Below are positions 17,049 through 25,971 of a stretch of 47,605 nucleotides of DNA, piece by piece. Source of the stretch: Bacillota bacterium (GTDB lineage: Bacteria; Bacillota; Clostridia; Oscillospirales; Acutalibacteraceae); contig JAETPP010000004.1 of the NCBI GenBank assembly GCA_021771115.1, forward strand, positions 1 through 47,605. The letters run 5' to 3'. Both the position numbers and the translations under genes were made by a program. Each line of letters starts with the position of its first letter. Positions within the stretch are counted from its first letter, which is position 1. The notes below the pieces were generated by a model. That model was not told the origin of the DNA. It saw only the letters and a list, made by a program, of their open reading frames with translations, and did no database searches.

Positions 17049-19154
17049 ATGAAAAATGATATCGACGCTTTGCTGGAGGCCATGTTTCGAAACGGGAAAT
17101 TAAATCTCAAAGGGAATTCCGAAAAGAAACCGGCCTCACCGGAGAAAAAGGAACCCGTTTCTCTGGAATGGGATCCGCTGGAAAACAGCAGCCAGGCCCA
17201 GCAGGCCTTACAGGCTGTGGAGCAGGGAAACCATGAGATCTCCAAAGCTTTGCAAAAAAATCTGGAGCAGCTGGCCCGGGACGCCGAGGCGGAGCTGAAG
17301 GGCCTGGAGCAGCATTTGCAGCAGGACGGCGTGGGGGCTGTTTCCGCCGGAAACGCCGGCAGCGAAAAGGACCTGGAGGCGGCCTTTGCGGCAGCCCGCC
17401 GGGAGGCGGGAGAGGCGGTCCTGGGCCAGGAGGAATTCCTTTCTTCCCTTCTCATCGCGTTTAAGCGGCCCTTTGTGGCGGGGAGGGAGGAAAACACCCC
17501 GCTGTGCAGGGCGGCGGTGCTGGGAAAACCCGGGACTGGGAAGCACAGCGCCCTCATGACTATTGCCGCCTCTCTGGGAAGGCAGGGGGTGCTGAAAAGC
17601 CCGAAGCTTGTCAGCCTGGACCTGGGAAATTACCGGGAGCCGGGCTCGGAAAAGCTGTTTATTCAGGATCTGTACGCCGCGCTGAAAAGCGGGGCCAGCG
17701 GCCTGGTGTTTGAGCATTTTGAGCAGTGCCATCCTTCCGTTTTGCCGTTGGTTTCCTCTCTGTTCCGGGAAGGAAGCATCCCACTGCCCTCCCGGTACGC
17801 GGAGCAGAAGGGTCTGCTGGTGGATATCGGAAACGCCCTGGCGCCGGGGGTGATCTCCAGCTTGTCCGGGGCGGGCAAATATTTGTTTTTGCTGACGGAG
17901 AAAAGCGAAACGAAGCTTGCGGACGCCTTCGGAATGCCCTTCTTGTCCGCGCTGGACGATTTGTGCGAGACAAAGCCCTTCTCAGAGGAAAGCCTCAAGC
18001 GGATCGCGGAAAAGGTGCTGAAGGCTTTCTGTGAACGGGCAAACAAACAGCTTCATTTTACCCTTACTTACGATCCTTCCGCGGTGAACGCCCTGGCGGA
18101 CGCCTTTCTTCCGGAGCAGGGCGCGGCGGCCATTCAGGAAGAGGCCGATCGGCTGTACCGCGCCCTCAGCGAGGCAAAGCTGAAGCAGGGGCTCACCGCC
18201 CTTACCGGCAAGGTGATACAGGCGGAAAACGGCCTTGCGGTCCGGTATGAGCGGGAGGGGGAAGAAAAGCTCCTTCAGGCCGAGGGTGCTTCCGGAGACG
18301 CCGCCCGGGAGGCGGCGGTACAAAGCGTAAAGCAGGAGCTTTCGGAGATCGTGGGCCTTCGTGAGATCAAGGAGTACATTTTGTCCTTGGAGGACAATTT
18401 CAAAATACAGCAGCTCCGCAGGGAAAAGGGCATGAAGGCGGAGTCCCCCTCCATGCACATGATTTTTACCGGAAATCCCGGCACTGGAAAAACCACTGTG
18501 GCCCGGATCGTTTCCCGGTACTTAAAGGCTATCGGTGTGCTGGGCGGCGGCCAGCTCATTGAGGTCACCCGGGCCGACCTGGTAGGCCGGTATGTAGGGC
18601 ATACCGCCCCCCTGACCCAGAAGGCCATTCAGTCTGCCTTAGGCGGGGTGCTGTTTATTGACGAGGCTTATTCTCTGTTCCGGGGAAAGGACGACAGCTT
18701 CGGGCTGGAGGCCATCGATACCCTGGTCAAGGGCATGGAGGATCACCGGGACGGCCTGGTGGTGATCTTAGCGGGCTATTCCCGGGAGATGGAAGAATTT
18801 CTCACCGCCAATTCCGGCCTGCGCTCCCGGTTCCCCAATCTCATTGAATTCCCGGACTATACCGGAGAAGAGCTGCTCCTGATTACGAAGAGCATCGTAA
18901 AGGGAAAAGGCTATCGCCTGGCGGAGGAATGTGAGAAGCCCCTTCTTGCTTATTTTGAAGCCGCCCAAAGGGAGGGCGACCCCCGCACAAACGGGAATGG
19001 ACGCATGGCCAGAAACAAGGTGGAGGAAGCGGTGCTCAGCTGTTCCCGCCGGAATATGAAGCTCCCCGAGGAACAGCGGGAGCTGGATCTGCTTTTGCCG
19101 GAGGATTTCGGGTTTGCGGATGAAGCAAATGCCAAATCGGAAGCAGGCGTGTGA
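17049..19154 (+). CDS. Two-module AAA+ protein: degenerate ClpB-like plus CbxX/SpoVK-like
   Basis: This 701-residue protein joins two AAA+ modules. Residues 1-130 are polar, helical and coiled-coil-like. Module 1 has Walker A GKPGTGKH near 158 and a ClpB-like Walker B region altered to GLVFEHFEQCH near 217-227, where ClpB proteins have a DE pair; this module probably cannot hydrolyse ATP normally. Module 2, from about 425, is a full CbxX/CfqX/SpoVK-type ATPase: GNPGTGKTT near 474, GVLFIDEAYSLF near 535, then ILAGYSREM and the arginine-finger region SGLRSRFPN. The start ATG at 17049 follows AGGGGG; the upstream ATG lies within the inserted element. Remodelling of a protein complex is the likely role; the client is unknown. 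Confidence 0.86.
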   Translation: MKNDIDALLEAMFRNGKLNLKGNSEKKPASPEKKEPVSLEWDPLENSSQAQQALQAVEQGNHEISKALQKNLEQLARDAEAELKGLEQHLQQDGVGAVSAGNAGSEKDLEAAFAAARREAGEAVLGQEEFLSSLLIAFKRPFVAGREENTPLCRAAVLGKPGTGKHSALMTIAASLGRQGVLKSPKLVSLDLGNYREPGSEKLFIQDLYAALKSGASGLVFEHFEQCHPSVLPLVSSLFREGSIPLPSRYAEQKGLLVDIGNALAPGVISSLSGAGKYLFLLTEKSETKLADAFGMPFLSALDDLCETKPFSEESLKRIAEKVLKAFCERANKQLHFTLTYDPSAVNALADAFLPEQGAAAIQEEADRLYRALSEAKLKQGLTALTGKVIQAENGLAVRYEREGEEKLLQAEGASGDAAREAAVQSVKQELSEIVGLREIKEYILSLEDNFKIQQLRREKGMKAESPSMHMIFTGNPGTGKTTVARIVSRYLKAIGVLGGGQLIEVTRADLVGRYVGHTAPLTQKAIQSALGGVLFIDEAYSLFRGKDDSFGLEAIDTLVKGMEDHRDGLVVILAGYSREMEEFLTANSGLRSRFPNLIEFPDYTGEELLLITKSIVKGKGYRLAEECEKPLLAYFEAAQREGDPRTNGNGRMARNKVEEAVLSCSRRNMKLPEEQRELDLLLPEDFGFADEANAKSEAGV

Positions 19155-19281
19155 TTTTTGGTGCTGCAAAGCAGGAAAGTCTTGGAAAAATACCGAAAAT
19201 TCACGGGAAAGAAAGCCGGTGGAGGACCCCTTTTTCTGCGATACGCATTTCGGTAGTTTGGCGGTTTTCAAAAAATACTGT

Positions 19282-19313
19282 GCTGCTCACTGTCTGGTGG
19301 GCAGCTTTTTTTA
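19282..19313 (+). terminator. Intrinsic terminator after the AAA+ gene
   Basis: GCTGCTCAC pairs with GTGGGCAGC across a 6-nt loop and is followed by seven T. The remaining part of 19155-19414 shows no gene. Confidence 0.85.
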
Positions 19314-19414
19314 GGAAAGAAAACGGCAAAGCATGAAACAGGGAAAGACCGCAGAGGAAAGAATCGGTTTTCCAAAACAACAGGGTCGGGCAAGGGAGAA
19401 AGCATAAAAAGGTC

Positions 19415-19445
19415 TTGCTTGTGACGTAGCGTAATGAGGTATACT
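19415..19445 (+). promoter_or_regulatory. MerR-type promoter/operator of the ABC exporter operon
   Basis: TTGCTT at 19415 and TATACT at 19440 are separated by 19 bp, the lengthened spacer typical of promoters that MerR-family activators twist into activity. The spacer carries the imperfect dyad GTGACGTAGCGTAA. It lies directly upstream of the MerR gene, so self-regulation is expected. Confidence 0.72.
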
Positions 19446-19459
19446 ATCCGCAGGAGGTT

Positions 19460-20266
19460 GTGAATGTGGAAAAATACAGAGCGATCCCGCCGGGATATAT
19501 GACCGTGGGCGAAGTTGCAAAAAAGATGGATGTGACGGTTCGAACCCTGCAGCACTACGATAAAGAGAAACTGCTTTCACCGTCCGCCGTGAGCGATGGC
19601 GGGCGCAGGCTTTATACCGACAGGGATATTATTAAGCTCCATCAAATATTGTCCCTGAAGCATCTGGGATTTTCCCTGGACGACATCAGGGATAAATTGA
19701 TCCCGCTGGATGCTCCGGCTGATGTTGCGCAGATTCTCTCAGAGCAGGCTGCTGTTGTCCGGGAAAAAATAAGGAATCTGAAAAAATCTTTGTCAGAGAT
19801 CGAAGCATTGAAAACGGAAGTGCTGGAGATGCAGCAGGTAGACTTTAAGAAGTACGCGGATATTATCATAAATCTGGAGATGAAAAACGATTTTTATTGG
19901 ATGATCAAGCACTTTGACAGCGAAATGCTGGATCATATCCGCAGCCGTTTTGACAAAGAGAGCGGCATGGCGTTTTTACAAAAGTTTTTACAGCTGCAGG
20001 AGAAAGCAATTCAGCTGTGGGAGGATGGCGTACCCCCTGAAAGCCCGCAGGGGATACAATTTGCAAAGGCCTACTGGAACATGATCATAGAATTCACCGG
20101 CGGGGATGCCTCAATGCTTCCTAAACTGATGCAAATGGGGCAAAATGACGGATTTGATCAGGAATGGAAGCCGAAACAGTTGAAGGCGAATATTTTTATT
20201 GAACCGGCATTAGACGCTTATTTTTCAACTTTGGGCATCGACCCATTTCAGGAGGCCGCCAAATGA
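19460..20266 (+). CDS. MerR-family transcriptional regulator
   Basis: This protein of about 267 residues has an N-terminal MerR winged helix (MTVGEVAKKMDVTVRTLQHY and the DGGRRLYTDRDI wing), a long dimerisation helix to about residue 120, and a C-terminal helical domain that resembles TipAS-type ligand-binding regions in size and layout. It likely senses a toxic small molecule and induces the exporter with which it overlaps (ATGA at 20263-20266). Two GTG starts are possible: 19460, and 19466, which has better spacing from AGGAGG. The matching 19-bp-spacer promoter lies directly upstream. The ligand cannot be predicted. Confidence 0.88.
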   Translation: MNVEKYRAIPPGYMTVGEVAKKMDVTVRTLQHYDKEKLLSPSAVSDGGRRLYTDRDIIKLHQILSLKHLGFSLDDIRDKLIPLDAPADVAQILSEQAAVVREKIRNLKKSLSEIEALKTEVLEMQQVDFKKYADIIINLEMKNDFYWMIKHFDSEMLDHIRSRFDKESGMAFLQKFLQLQEKAIQLWEDGVPPESPQGIQFAKAYWNMIIEFTGGDASMLPKLMQMGQNDGFDQEWKPKQLKANIFIEPALDAYFSTLGIDPFQEAAK

Positions 20267-21072
20267 CAAACGCAATACAGGTAAAGGGGCTGCGGAAAAG
20301 CTACGGGAAAAAGGTCGTACTGAATGGTATCGATCTCTGTGTTCGAAAAGGAAGTGTTTTTGCCCTGCTTGGCGTAAACGGCGCGGGAAAAACGACGGCC
20401 CTGGAATGTATGGAAGGGTTACGGAGATATGACGAAGGCACGATATGGGTAAATGGGAAAATCGGCATCCAGCTGCAATCGGCGTCTCTGCCCTCACACA
20501 TCAAAGGAATGGAGGCCGTCCGGCTCTTTGCAAAATGGAACAAAGTGCTTGCGGATAAAGCCATGCTGACCGCTTTGGGCGTGGATACCGTGGCAAACAA
20601 GCGGTATCAGGAGATGTCGACCGGGCAAAAGCGGCGGCTTCATTTGGCATTGGCGCTCATCGGCAGTCCCGATATTGTATTTCTTGATGAGCCGACCGCA
20701 GGGCTTGATGTGGAGGGGCGAATTTCTCTTCACGAGTACATCCGCACGCTGAAGGCGCAGGGAAAAACCATTTTGTTAGCCAGCCATGATATGGCTGAGG
20801 TAGAAAGCCTGTGCGACGATCTTGCAATTCTCAAAGACGGCCAAATTGTATTTGCGGGAACTGTGGAAGAGCTCGTAAAAGCAGTGGGAAAGTACTACAA
20901 TATCTGCGTAAAAACGAATTGGGGGACAGAGAATTTTGAAGCGGACAATATAGAAGAAAGCTTGATCTCCATCGTGCAAGGCTGTCGGGAAAGAAACGTG
21001 GATATTCAGGATATCCAGGTAAATCGGGGTACTCTGGAACAGCATTTTGTAAAAATAGCAAGGGGGAAATAA
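20263..21072 (+). CDS. ABC exporter ATP-binding subunit
   Basis: This 269-residue ATPase energises export of an unknown compound. Walker A is GVNGAGKTTA, the signature is MSTGQKRRLHLAL, Walker B is DIVFLDEPTAGLD and the switch His is in LASHDM, so all catalytic elements are intact. The C-terminal 60 residues form the usual extra region of DrrA/CcmA-type drug and peptide exporters. It overlaps the MerR gene by 4 nt and is followed by the permease after 3 nt, giving one operon. A drug or bacteriocin resistance role is inferred from the MerR control. Confidence 0.95.
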   Translation: MTNAIQVKGLRKSYGKKVVLNGIDLCVRKGSVFALLGVNGAGKTTALECMEGLRRYDEGTIWVNGKIGIQLQSASLPSHIKGMEAVRLFAKWNKVLADKAMLTALGVDTVANKRYQEMSTGQKRRLHLALALIGSPDIVFLDEPTAGLDVEGRISLHEYIRTLKAQGKTILLASHDMAEVESLCDDLAILKDGQIVFAGTVEELVKAVGKYYNICVKTNWGTENFEADNIEESLISIVQGCRERNVDIQDIQVNRGTLEQHFVKIARGK

Positions 21073-21075
21073 GAA

Positions 21076-21792
21076 ATGGGCGGTTTTTTGTATGGGGCCT
21101 TATTGCAGTGGAGGCTGGATCTGCGCAGCCGAACCATGCTGATCACCTGCTATGCTGTTCCGCTTCTGTTCTTCGCAATCATGGGAGGAATTTTTGTCTC
21201 CGTTATGCCGGAGAGTAAAGAAACACTGATCCAGTCCATGACGGTATTCGCGGTTACCATGGGTGCTTTGATCGGGCTGCCGCCCTCCCTGGTGGAAATA
21301 TACAGAAGCGACATTAAAAATGTTTATCAGGCAAATGGTGTGCCGCTGCCGTTGGGACTGGTTTTAACGAATGTTTCCGCATTTGTTCATTTGGGTATCA
21401 TGAGCGCTGTCCTTTCGATGATTGCCCCGATTGCTTTTGATGCAAAAGCGCCGGAGCATCCCGGCATCTACTGGGGAGGAACGCTCTTTCTGATTTTCGT
21501 GTCGCTCAGTGTTGCCAGCATGATCGGATTGGCGGTAAAAAATACAGCAAATACCTCTATGGTTTCTATTTTGATTTTTCTTCCGTCCGTCATGCTGTCT
21601 GGGATCATGTTTCCCAGCGATATGCTCCCCCGAGCGTTTGTAATTGCCGGAAAACTCTTCCCCGCGACATGGGGATATCGGCTAATGACCGATGGCGCTT
21701 TTTCTCTGCAAGCGCTTTGGCCTCTGTGTGGAATTTTTCTTGCGGCATGCCTGGTATGCGGTGTTTTGCTAAAGAGGATCCAAACACGGTGA
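21076..21792 (+). CDS. ABC-2 type exporter permease
   Basis: This 238-residue integral membrane protein has about six hydrophobic helices and the ABC-2 layout. The first helix is LITCYAVPLLFFAIMGGIF. A GVPLPLGLVLTNV segment follows a cytoplasmic loop, and the late FLPSVMLSGIMFPSDMLP motif is typical of this family just before the last helices. It would dimerise and pair with the ATPase encoded 3 nt upstream. The ribosome site (GGGGGAAATAAG) lies across the ATPase stop codon. Confidence 0.92.
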   Translation: MGGFLYGALLQWRLDLRSRTMLITCYAVPLLFFAIMGGIFVSVMPESKETLIQSMTVFAVTMGALIGLPPSLVEIYRSDIKNVYQANGVPLPLGLVLTNVSAFVHLGIMSAVLSMIAPIAFDAKAPEHPGIYWGGTLFLIFVSLSVASMIGLAVKNTANTSMVSILIFLPSVMLSGIMFPSDMLPRAFVIAGKLFPATWGYRLMTDGAFSLQALWPLCGIFLAACLVCGVLLKRIQTR

Positions 21793-21913
21793 CATGGCGG
21801 ATAGCAGCTTGATCCGCCCGGCGGCTGTGGCCTGGCTGTCAGGCTATCATGCCCTGTTACTTTTTTCCACCTTCTTTTCTCTAATCCATAAAACGGGAAA
21901 GGGAGGAAAGAAA

Positions 21914-22951
21914 ATGGAATTCCTGGATTTTCAAAAGGCGGATGCCGTGAAAGAATATGAGACCTTTGTGGAGAGCATGGGCGGCAGCTTTATGCAGTCT
22001 GTCCGGTGGTGCGGGGTAAAGCCCGGCTGGGGACACGAGGCGGTGATCGCCCGGGACAGCCGGGGCGCTATCTGCGGGACCATGCTGGTGCTGGTGAAAA
22101 AATTCCCCTTCCCCTTAAAGGCGTTTCTATATTCCCCCAGGGGGCCGGTGTGGGATTACCAGCAGCCCGCGGTGCTTCAGGAGCTGCTTCTGGGCGTGTG
22201 GCAGCTTGCCCGGAAATACCATGCCTATTCCTTCAAGGTAGACCCGCTGATCGAGGAAACGGACAGCGAAAAGATCTTTGCCCTGCGCACGGCGGGCTTT
22301 GCCTTTCAGCCCTGGCAGCCGGACGAAAAAACCATTCAAAGCAGAAACAACTACATTCTGGAGCTGAAGGGCAGAAGCGAGGAGGAGCTGCTGCGCTCCT
22401 TCAAAAGCAAATGCCGCTACAATATCGGGCTGGCAAAGCGCAAGGGTGTGCGCTGCGTAGTGTGCGGCAAGGAGCGGCTGGGGGATTTCCAAAGGCTTAT
22501 GGAGGAAACGGGAAAGCGGGATGGCTTCCGGGTGCGTTCTCAGGAATATTTCAGCGGAATGATGGATGCCCTGGGAGAAAACTGCCGCCTGTATCTCTGT
22601 GAATACGAGGGACAGCCCCTTTCCGGGGCGATCTGCGTGCAGTACGGCGGGCGCACCTGCTATGTCTACGGCGCTTCCACCGCCGAACACCGTGAGGTGA
22701 TGCCCAATTATCTGATGCAGTGGGAAATGATCCGCTGGGCGGTAGGCTCCGGTTGTTCTGTCTACGATTTTCAGGGTGTGCCCTGCTGGTATGACCCGGA
22801 GCATCCCAATTACGGCGTGTACCGCTTTAAAACAGGCTTTAACGGGCGGCTTGCCATCTATGCCGGGGAATTTCGCATGGTGTTCGCAAAGCGCTATAAG
22901 TCTGCCTTTGACCGGGCTCTGAAATGGGTGGGATATCAAAAGCTGGCTTGA
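21914..22951 (+). CDS. FemABX-family peptidoglycan aminoacyltransferase
   Basis: This 345-residue cytoplasmic enzyme is expected to transfer an amino acid from aminoacyl-tRNA to the stem peptide of the lipid-linked cell-wall precursor. It shows the two GNAT-like subdomains of the family: SFMQSVRWCGVKPGWGHEAV at the N-terminus, LYSPRGPVWDY near residue 75, the central SKCRYNIGLAKRKGV, and a late YVYGASTAEHREVMPNYLM followed by YDFQGVP and FKTGFNG. These are FemX/FemA hallmarks. ATG 21914 follows GGGAGGAAAG; the longer upstream frame lacks a ribosome site. Which amino acid is added, and to which position, cannot be read here. Confidence 0.92.
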   Translation: MEFLDFQKADAVKEYETFVESMGGSFMQSVRWCGVKPGWGHEAVIARDSRGAICGTMLVLVKKFPFPLKAFLYSPRGPVWDYQQPAVLQELLLGVWQLARKYHAYSFKVDPLIEETDSEKIFALRTAGFAFQPWQPDEKTIQSRNNYILELKGRSEEELLRSFKSKCRYNIGLAKRKGVRCVVCGKERLGDFQRLMEETGKRDGFRVRSQEYFSGMMDALGENCRLYLCEYEGQPLSGAICVQYGGRTCYVYGASTAEHREVMPNYLMQWEMIRWAVGSGCSVYDFQGVPCWYDPEHPNYGVYRFKTGFNGRLAIYAGEFRMVFAKRYKSAFDRALKWVGYQKLA

Positions 22952-22991
22952 AAGGCCGTCTTTCAATTTCCATAAAAAACCTCTTTTCCGC

Positions 22992-23020
22992 TTGTAAAAT
23001 TTTGGAAATGATACTATAAT
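22992..23020 (+). promoter_or_regulatory. Predicted promoter of the GH3 gene
   Basis: TTGTAA at 22992 and TATAAT at 23015 have a 17-bp spacer. The transcript would begin about 35 nt before the GH3 start codon. Confidence 0.68.
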
Positions 23021-23061
23021 AAAAAAGAACTGCCGGTAAATTGCGGAAAGGAGTTATGCAT

Positions 23062-25860
23062 ATGGAACACAGAAAATTTGACCCAAAGGACTATGCGGCG
23101 AAAGCCAGGGAGACCGTGGCGGAGGGCGCGGTTTTGCTGCGCAACGAAAACAGGACGCTGCCGTTTTCTAAAGGAGAAAAGATCGCCGTGTTTGGCCGCA
23201 GCCAGTTTAATTACTATAAAAGCGGCACAGGCTCCGGCGGGCTTGTGAATACCGGCCCCGTTCCCGGGATCCCGGAAGCCTTGGAGGCAAGCGGCTGCGT
23301 AGAGCTGGATCAAGAGGTCAAGACTGTTTACGAAGCCTGGCTGCAGGACCATCCCTTCGATGTGGGCGTAGGCTGGGCGGCGGAGCCTTGGTATCAGGAG
23401 GAAATGCCTTTGGAGCCGTCTCTCGTGGAGCAGGCCGCCGGGCGGAATGACGCCGCCCTCATTATTTTGGGCCGCACCGCTGGAGAGGATAAGGATAATT
23501 CCGCCGCTGAGGGCAGTTACCTGCTGGCCCAGGCGGAACGGGAGGTGCTGAAGCTGGTGTGCGGCGCCTTTTCCCGTGTGGCGGTGGTGCTGAATACCGG
23601 GGGGATCCTGGATATGAGCTGGGTGGAGGAATATCAGCCCGGCGCGGTGCTGTATGTGTGGCAGGGTGGCCAGGAGGGCGGTCTGGGTACAGCCGATGTG
23701 CTCACAGGCAAGGCGGCCCCCGGCGGCAGGCTTTCCGATACCATCGCCAAGGACATCGCCGATTATCCCGCCGCCGAAAATTACGGCAGCGAAACCAGAA
23801 ATGTATACGCCGAGGATATTTATGTGGGCTACCGCTATTTTGAAACCTTTGCCCCGGAAAAGGTGCTGTACCCCTTTGGCTTCGGCCTCTCCTACACCAC
23901 CTTTGAAACGGCGTTTGGCCCGGTCAGCCGCTCCGGCGATACGCTGCGGTTTTCCGCTGTAGTGAAAAATACAGGAGAGGCTTCGGGCAGAGAAGTGGTG
24001 CAGATCTATTGCGAGGCCCCCCAGGGAAAGCTGGGAAAAGCGGCCCGCTCCCTGTGTGCCTTTGGGAAAACCGCCTTGCTGGAGCCGGGAGAAAGCCAGG
24101 AGCTTTCTTTAGAATGTGCGGTTTCCTCCCTGGCTTCTTATGATGACGGCGGCGTTACCGGCCACAGATCCTGCTGGGTGCTGGAGGAAGGGGAATACCG
24201 GTTCCACGGCGGCGGCGATGTGCGCTCCGCCCGGCCCATCGGCAGCGTAGCCTTGCCGGAAACGGTGGTGGAGCAGCTTGAGGAGGCCTGCGCCCCGGTA
24301 ACGGCCTTTGAGCGCCTGCGCCCGGGAGAGAAGCGCGGCTCCGGATATGATAAGGCATGGGAGCCCGTGCCGCTGCGCACGGTTTCCCCTATGGAGCGGC
24401 GGAAGGAAAAGCTGCCGCCGGAGCAGCCCTGCACCGGAGATCAGGGCTGGAAGCTGAAGGACGTGGCGGACGGAAAGGTTTCCCTTTCTCAGTTTGTGGC
24501 CCAGCTTTCCGATGAGGATCTGTGCTGCATGATCCGGGGCGAGGGCATGTGCTCTCCCAAGGTGACCCCCGGCACTGCCGGCGCCTTCGGCGGCGTGACA
24601 GACCGCCTGCTGGAATTCGGCATCCCCACCGGCTGCTGCGCGGACGGCCCCAGCGGCATCCGCATGGACTGCGGCACCATGGCCTTTTCCATGCCCAACG
24701 GCACCTGCCAGGCCTGCACCTTTGACCCGGAGCTTGTCAGGGAGCTGTATGAATACGAGGGCATGGAGCTGCGGAAAAACAAGGTGGATACCTTGCTTGG
24801 CCCCGGCATCAACCTCCACCGCCACCCCTTAAACGGCAGAAATTTTGAATATTTTTCCGAAGACCCCTTCCTCACCGGAACCATGGCGGCGGCCCAGCTT
24901 ACAGGCATGCAGAAATACGGCGTTACCGGCACCATCAAGCATTTTGCCTGCAACAGCCAGGAATATAAGCGCACCGAGGTGGAGGCCGTGATCTCCGAGC
25001 GGGCCCTGCGGGAGCTGTACCTCAAGGCCTTTGAAATGGCGGTGAAGGAGGGCGCAGCATATTCCATTATGACAAGCTACAACCCCATAAACGGGCTGTG
25101 GGCCGCCAGCAATTACGATCTGCTCACCACCATCCTCCGGGAGCAGTGGGGCTATACCGGCCAGGTGATGACCGACTGGTGGGCTAAGGGCAACGATGAG
25201 GGAAAGCCCGGCGAGCGCACCAATACGGCGGCTATGGTCAGAAGCCAGAACGACCTGTATATGGTCACCGGCGGCGCGGCGGAAAACGCCATGCACGATA
25301 ATTCCGCCGAAGGCCTTGCCGCCGGTACCGTCACCAGAGGCGAATTCCTGCGGAGCGCCGAAAATATCTGCCGGTTCCTGCTCCGTTCCCCCGCGCTGCT
25401 CCATCTGCGGGGAGAGGAGACCGAGCTGGATCGGGAGCTGGAAAACAGCCCCTCCTTTGACGACGGCGCCGCTTCTCAGATCCATTACGCGGAGGCGGAC
25501 GCTTCCGGAAAGGTCACGCTGGATGTTTCTCTCATCGACCTGGAAAAAGGGAAAAACACCAGGTTCTCCATCTCGGTCAAGGAGCGCGGCCTCTACACCT
25601 TAAAGCTGACCCTGCGCAGCACCGACCAAAACGACGTTTCCCAGCTGCCTCTTTCCGTTTTCCAGGACAGAAACCTGCTGGGCACCTTTACCCTCACCGG
25701 CGCCGAACGGGATTGGAAAACCCTGGAGCTGGAGGTCCCCGCCTTCGCCGGAAACTTCTACCTGCGCTTCTTCCCGGCCCAAACAGGCCTTGCCCTGCAG
25801 TCCTGCACGCTGGAGCTCACAAAGTCCCTGGAGGAAATGATGAAAGCGCAAATGCAGTAA
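23062..25860 (+). CDS. GH3 beta-glucosidase with swapped domain order
   Basis: This 932-residue cytoplasmic glycosidase (no signal peptide) has its GH3 modules in reverse order. The alpha/beta sandwich domain comes first (KARETVAEGAVLLRNEN to about residue 300, with GRTAGEDKDN near 140 as the likely acid/base loop). A fibronectin-III-like domain follows (FGFGLSYTTFE to about 400). The (beta/alpha)8 barrel then runs from about 460 to 760, with LGPGINLHRHPLNGRNFEYF, GTIKHFACNSQ and nucleophile Asp in VMTDWWAKG near 705. A C-terminal beta-rich tail of about 130 residues resembles a carbohydrate-binding module. Ruminococcal and Butyrivibrio beta-glucosidases are known with this order. Exact specificity is open. 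Confidence 0.92.
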   Translation: MEHRKFDPKDYAAKARETVAEGAVLLRNENRTLPFSKGEKIAVFGRSQFNYYKSGTGSGGLVNTGPVPGIPEALEASGCVELDQEVKTVYEAWLQDHPFDVGVGWAAEPWYQEEMPLEPSLVEQAAGRNDAALIILGRTAGEDKDNSAAEGSYLLAQAEREVLKLVCGAFSRVAVVLNTGGILDMSWVEEYQPGAVLYVWQGGQEGGLGTADVLTGKAAPGGRLSDTIAKDIADYPAAENYGSETRNVYAEDIYVGYRYFETFAPEKVLYPFGFGLSYTTFETAFGPVSRSGDTLRFSAVVKNTGEASGREVVQIYCEAPQGKLGKAARSLCAFGKTALLEPGESQELSLECAVSSLASYDDGGVTGHRSCWVLEEGEYRFHGGGDVRSARPIGSVALPETVVEQLEEACAPVTAFERLRPGEKRGSGYDKAWEPVPLRTVSPMERRKEKLPPEQPCTGDQGWKLKDVADGKVSLSQFVAQLSDEDLCCMIRGEGMCSPKVTPGTAGAFGGVTDRLLEFGIPTGCCADGPSGIRMDCGTMAFSMPNGTCQACTFDPELVRELYEYEGMELRKNKVDTLLGPGINLHRHPLNGRNFEYFSEDPFLTGTMAAAQLTGMQKYGVTGTIKHFACNSQEYKRTEVEAVISERALRELYLKAFEMAVKEGAAYSIMTSYNPINGLWAASNYDLLTTILREQWGYTGQVMTDWWAKGNDEGKPGERTNTAAMVRSQNDLYMVTGGAAENAMHDNSAEGLAAGTVTRGEFLRSAENICRFLLRSPALLHLRGEETELDRELENSPSFDDGAASQIHYAEADASGKVTLDVSLIDLEKGKNTRFSISVKERGLYTLKLTLRSTDQNDVSQLPLSVFQDRNLLGTFTLTGAERDWKTLELEVPAFAGNFYLRFFPAQTGLALQSCTLELTKSLEEMMKAQMQ

Positions 25861-25875
25861 AATAGTTTCTAACAC

Positions 25876-25910
25876 CCAAAAAGCCGGGAGCAAAAGCTCC
25901 CGGCTTTTTA
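25876..25910 (+). terminator. Intrinsic terminator after the GH3 gene
   Basis: AAAAGCCGGGAGC pairs with GCTCCCGGCTTTT around an AAAA loop, giving a 13-bp perfect stem with T-rich ends on both strands. Confidence 0.92.
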
Positions 25911-25971
25911 ATGCTCTTTGCCTCCTCTTGCAAAGTAAGAGGAGTCTCAACGCTGTGGCAAAATATAATTT

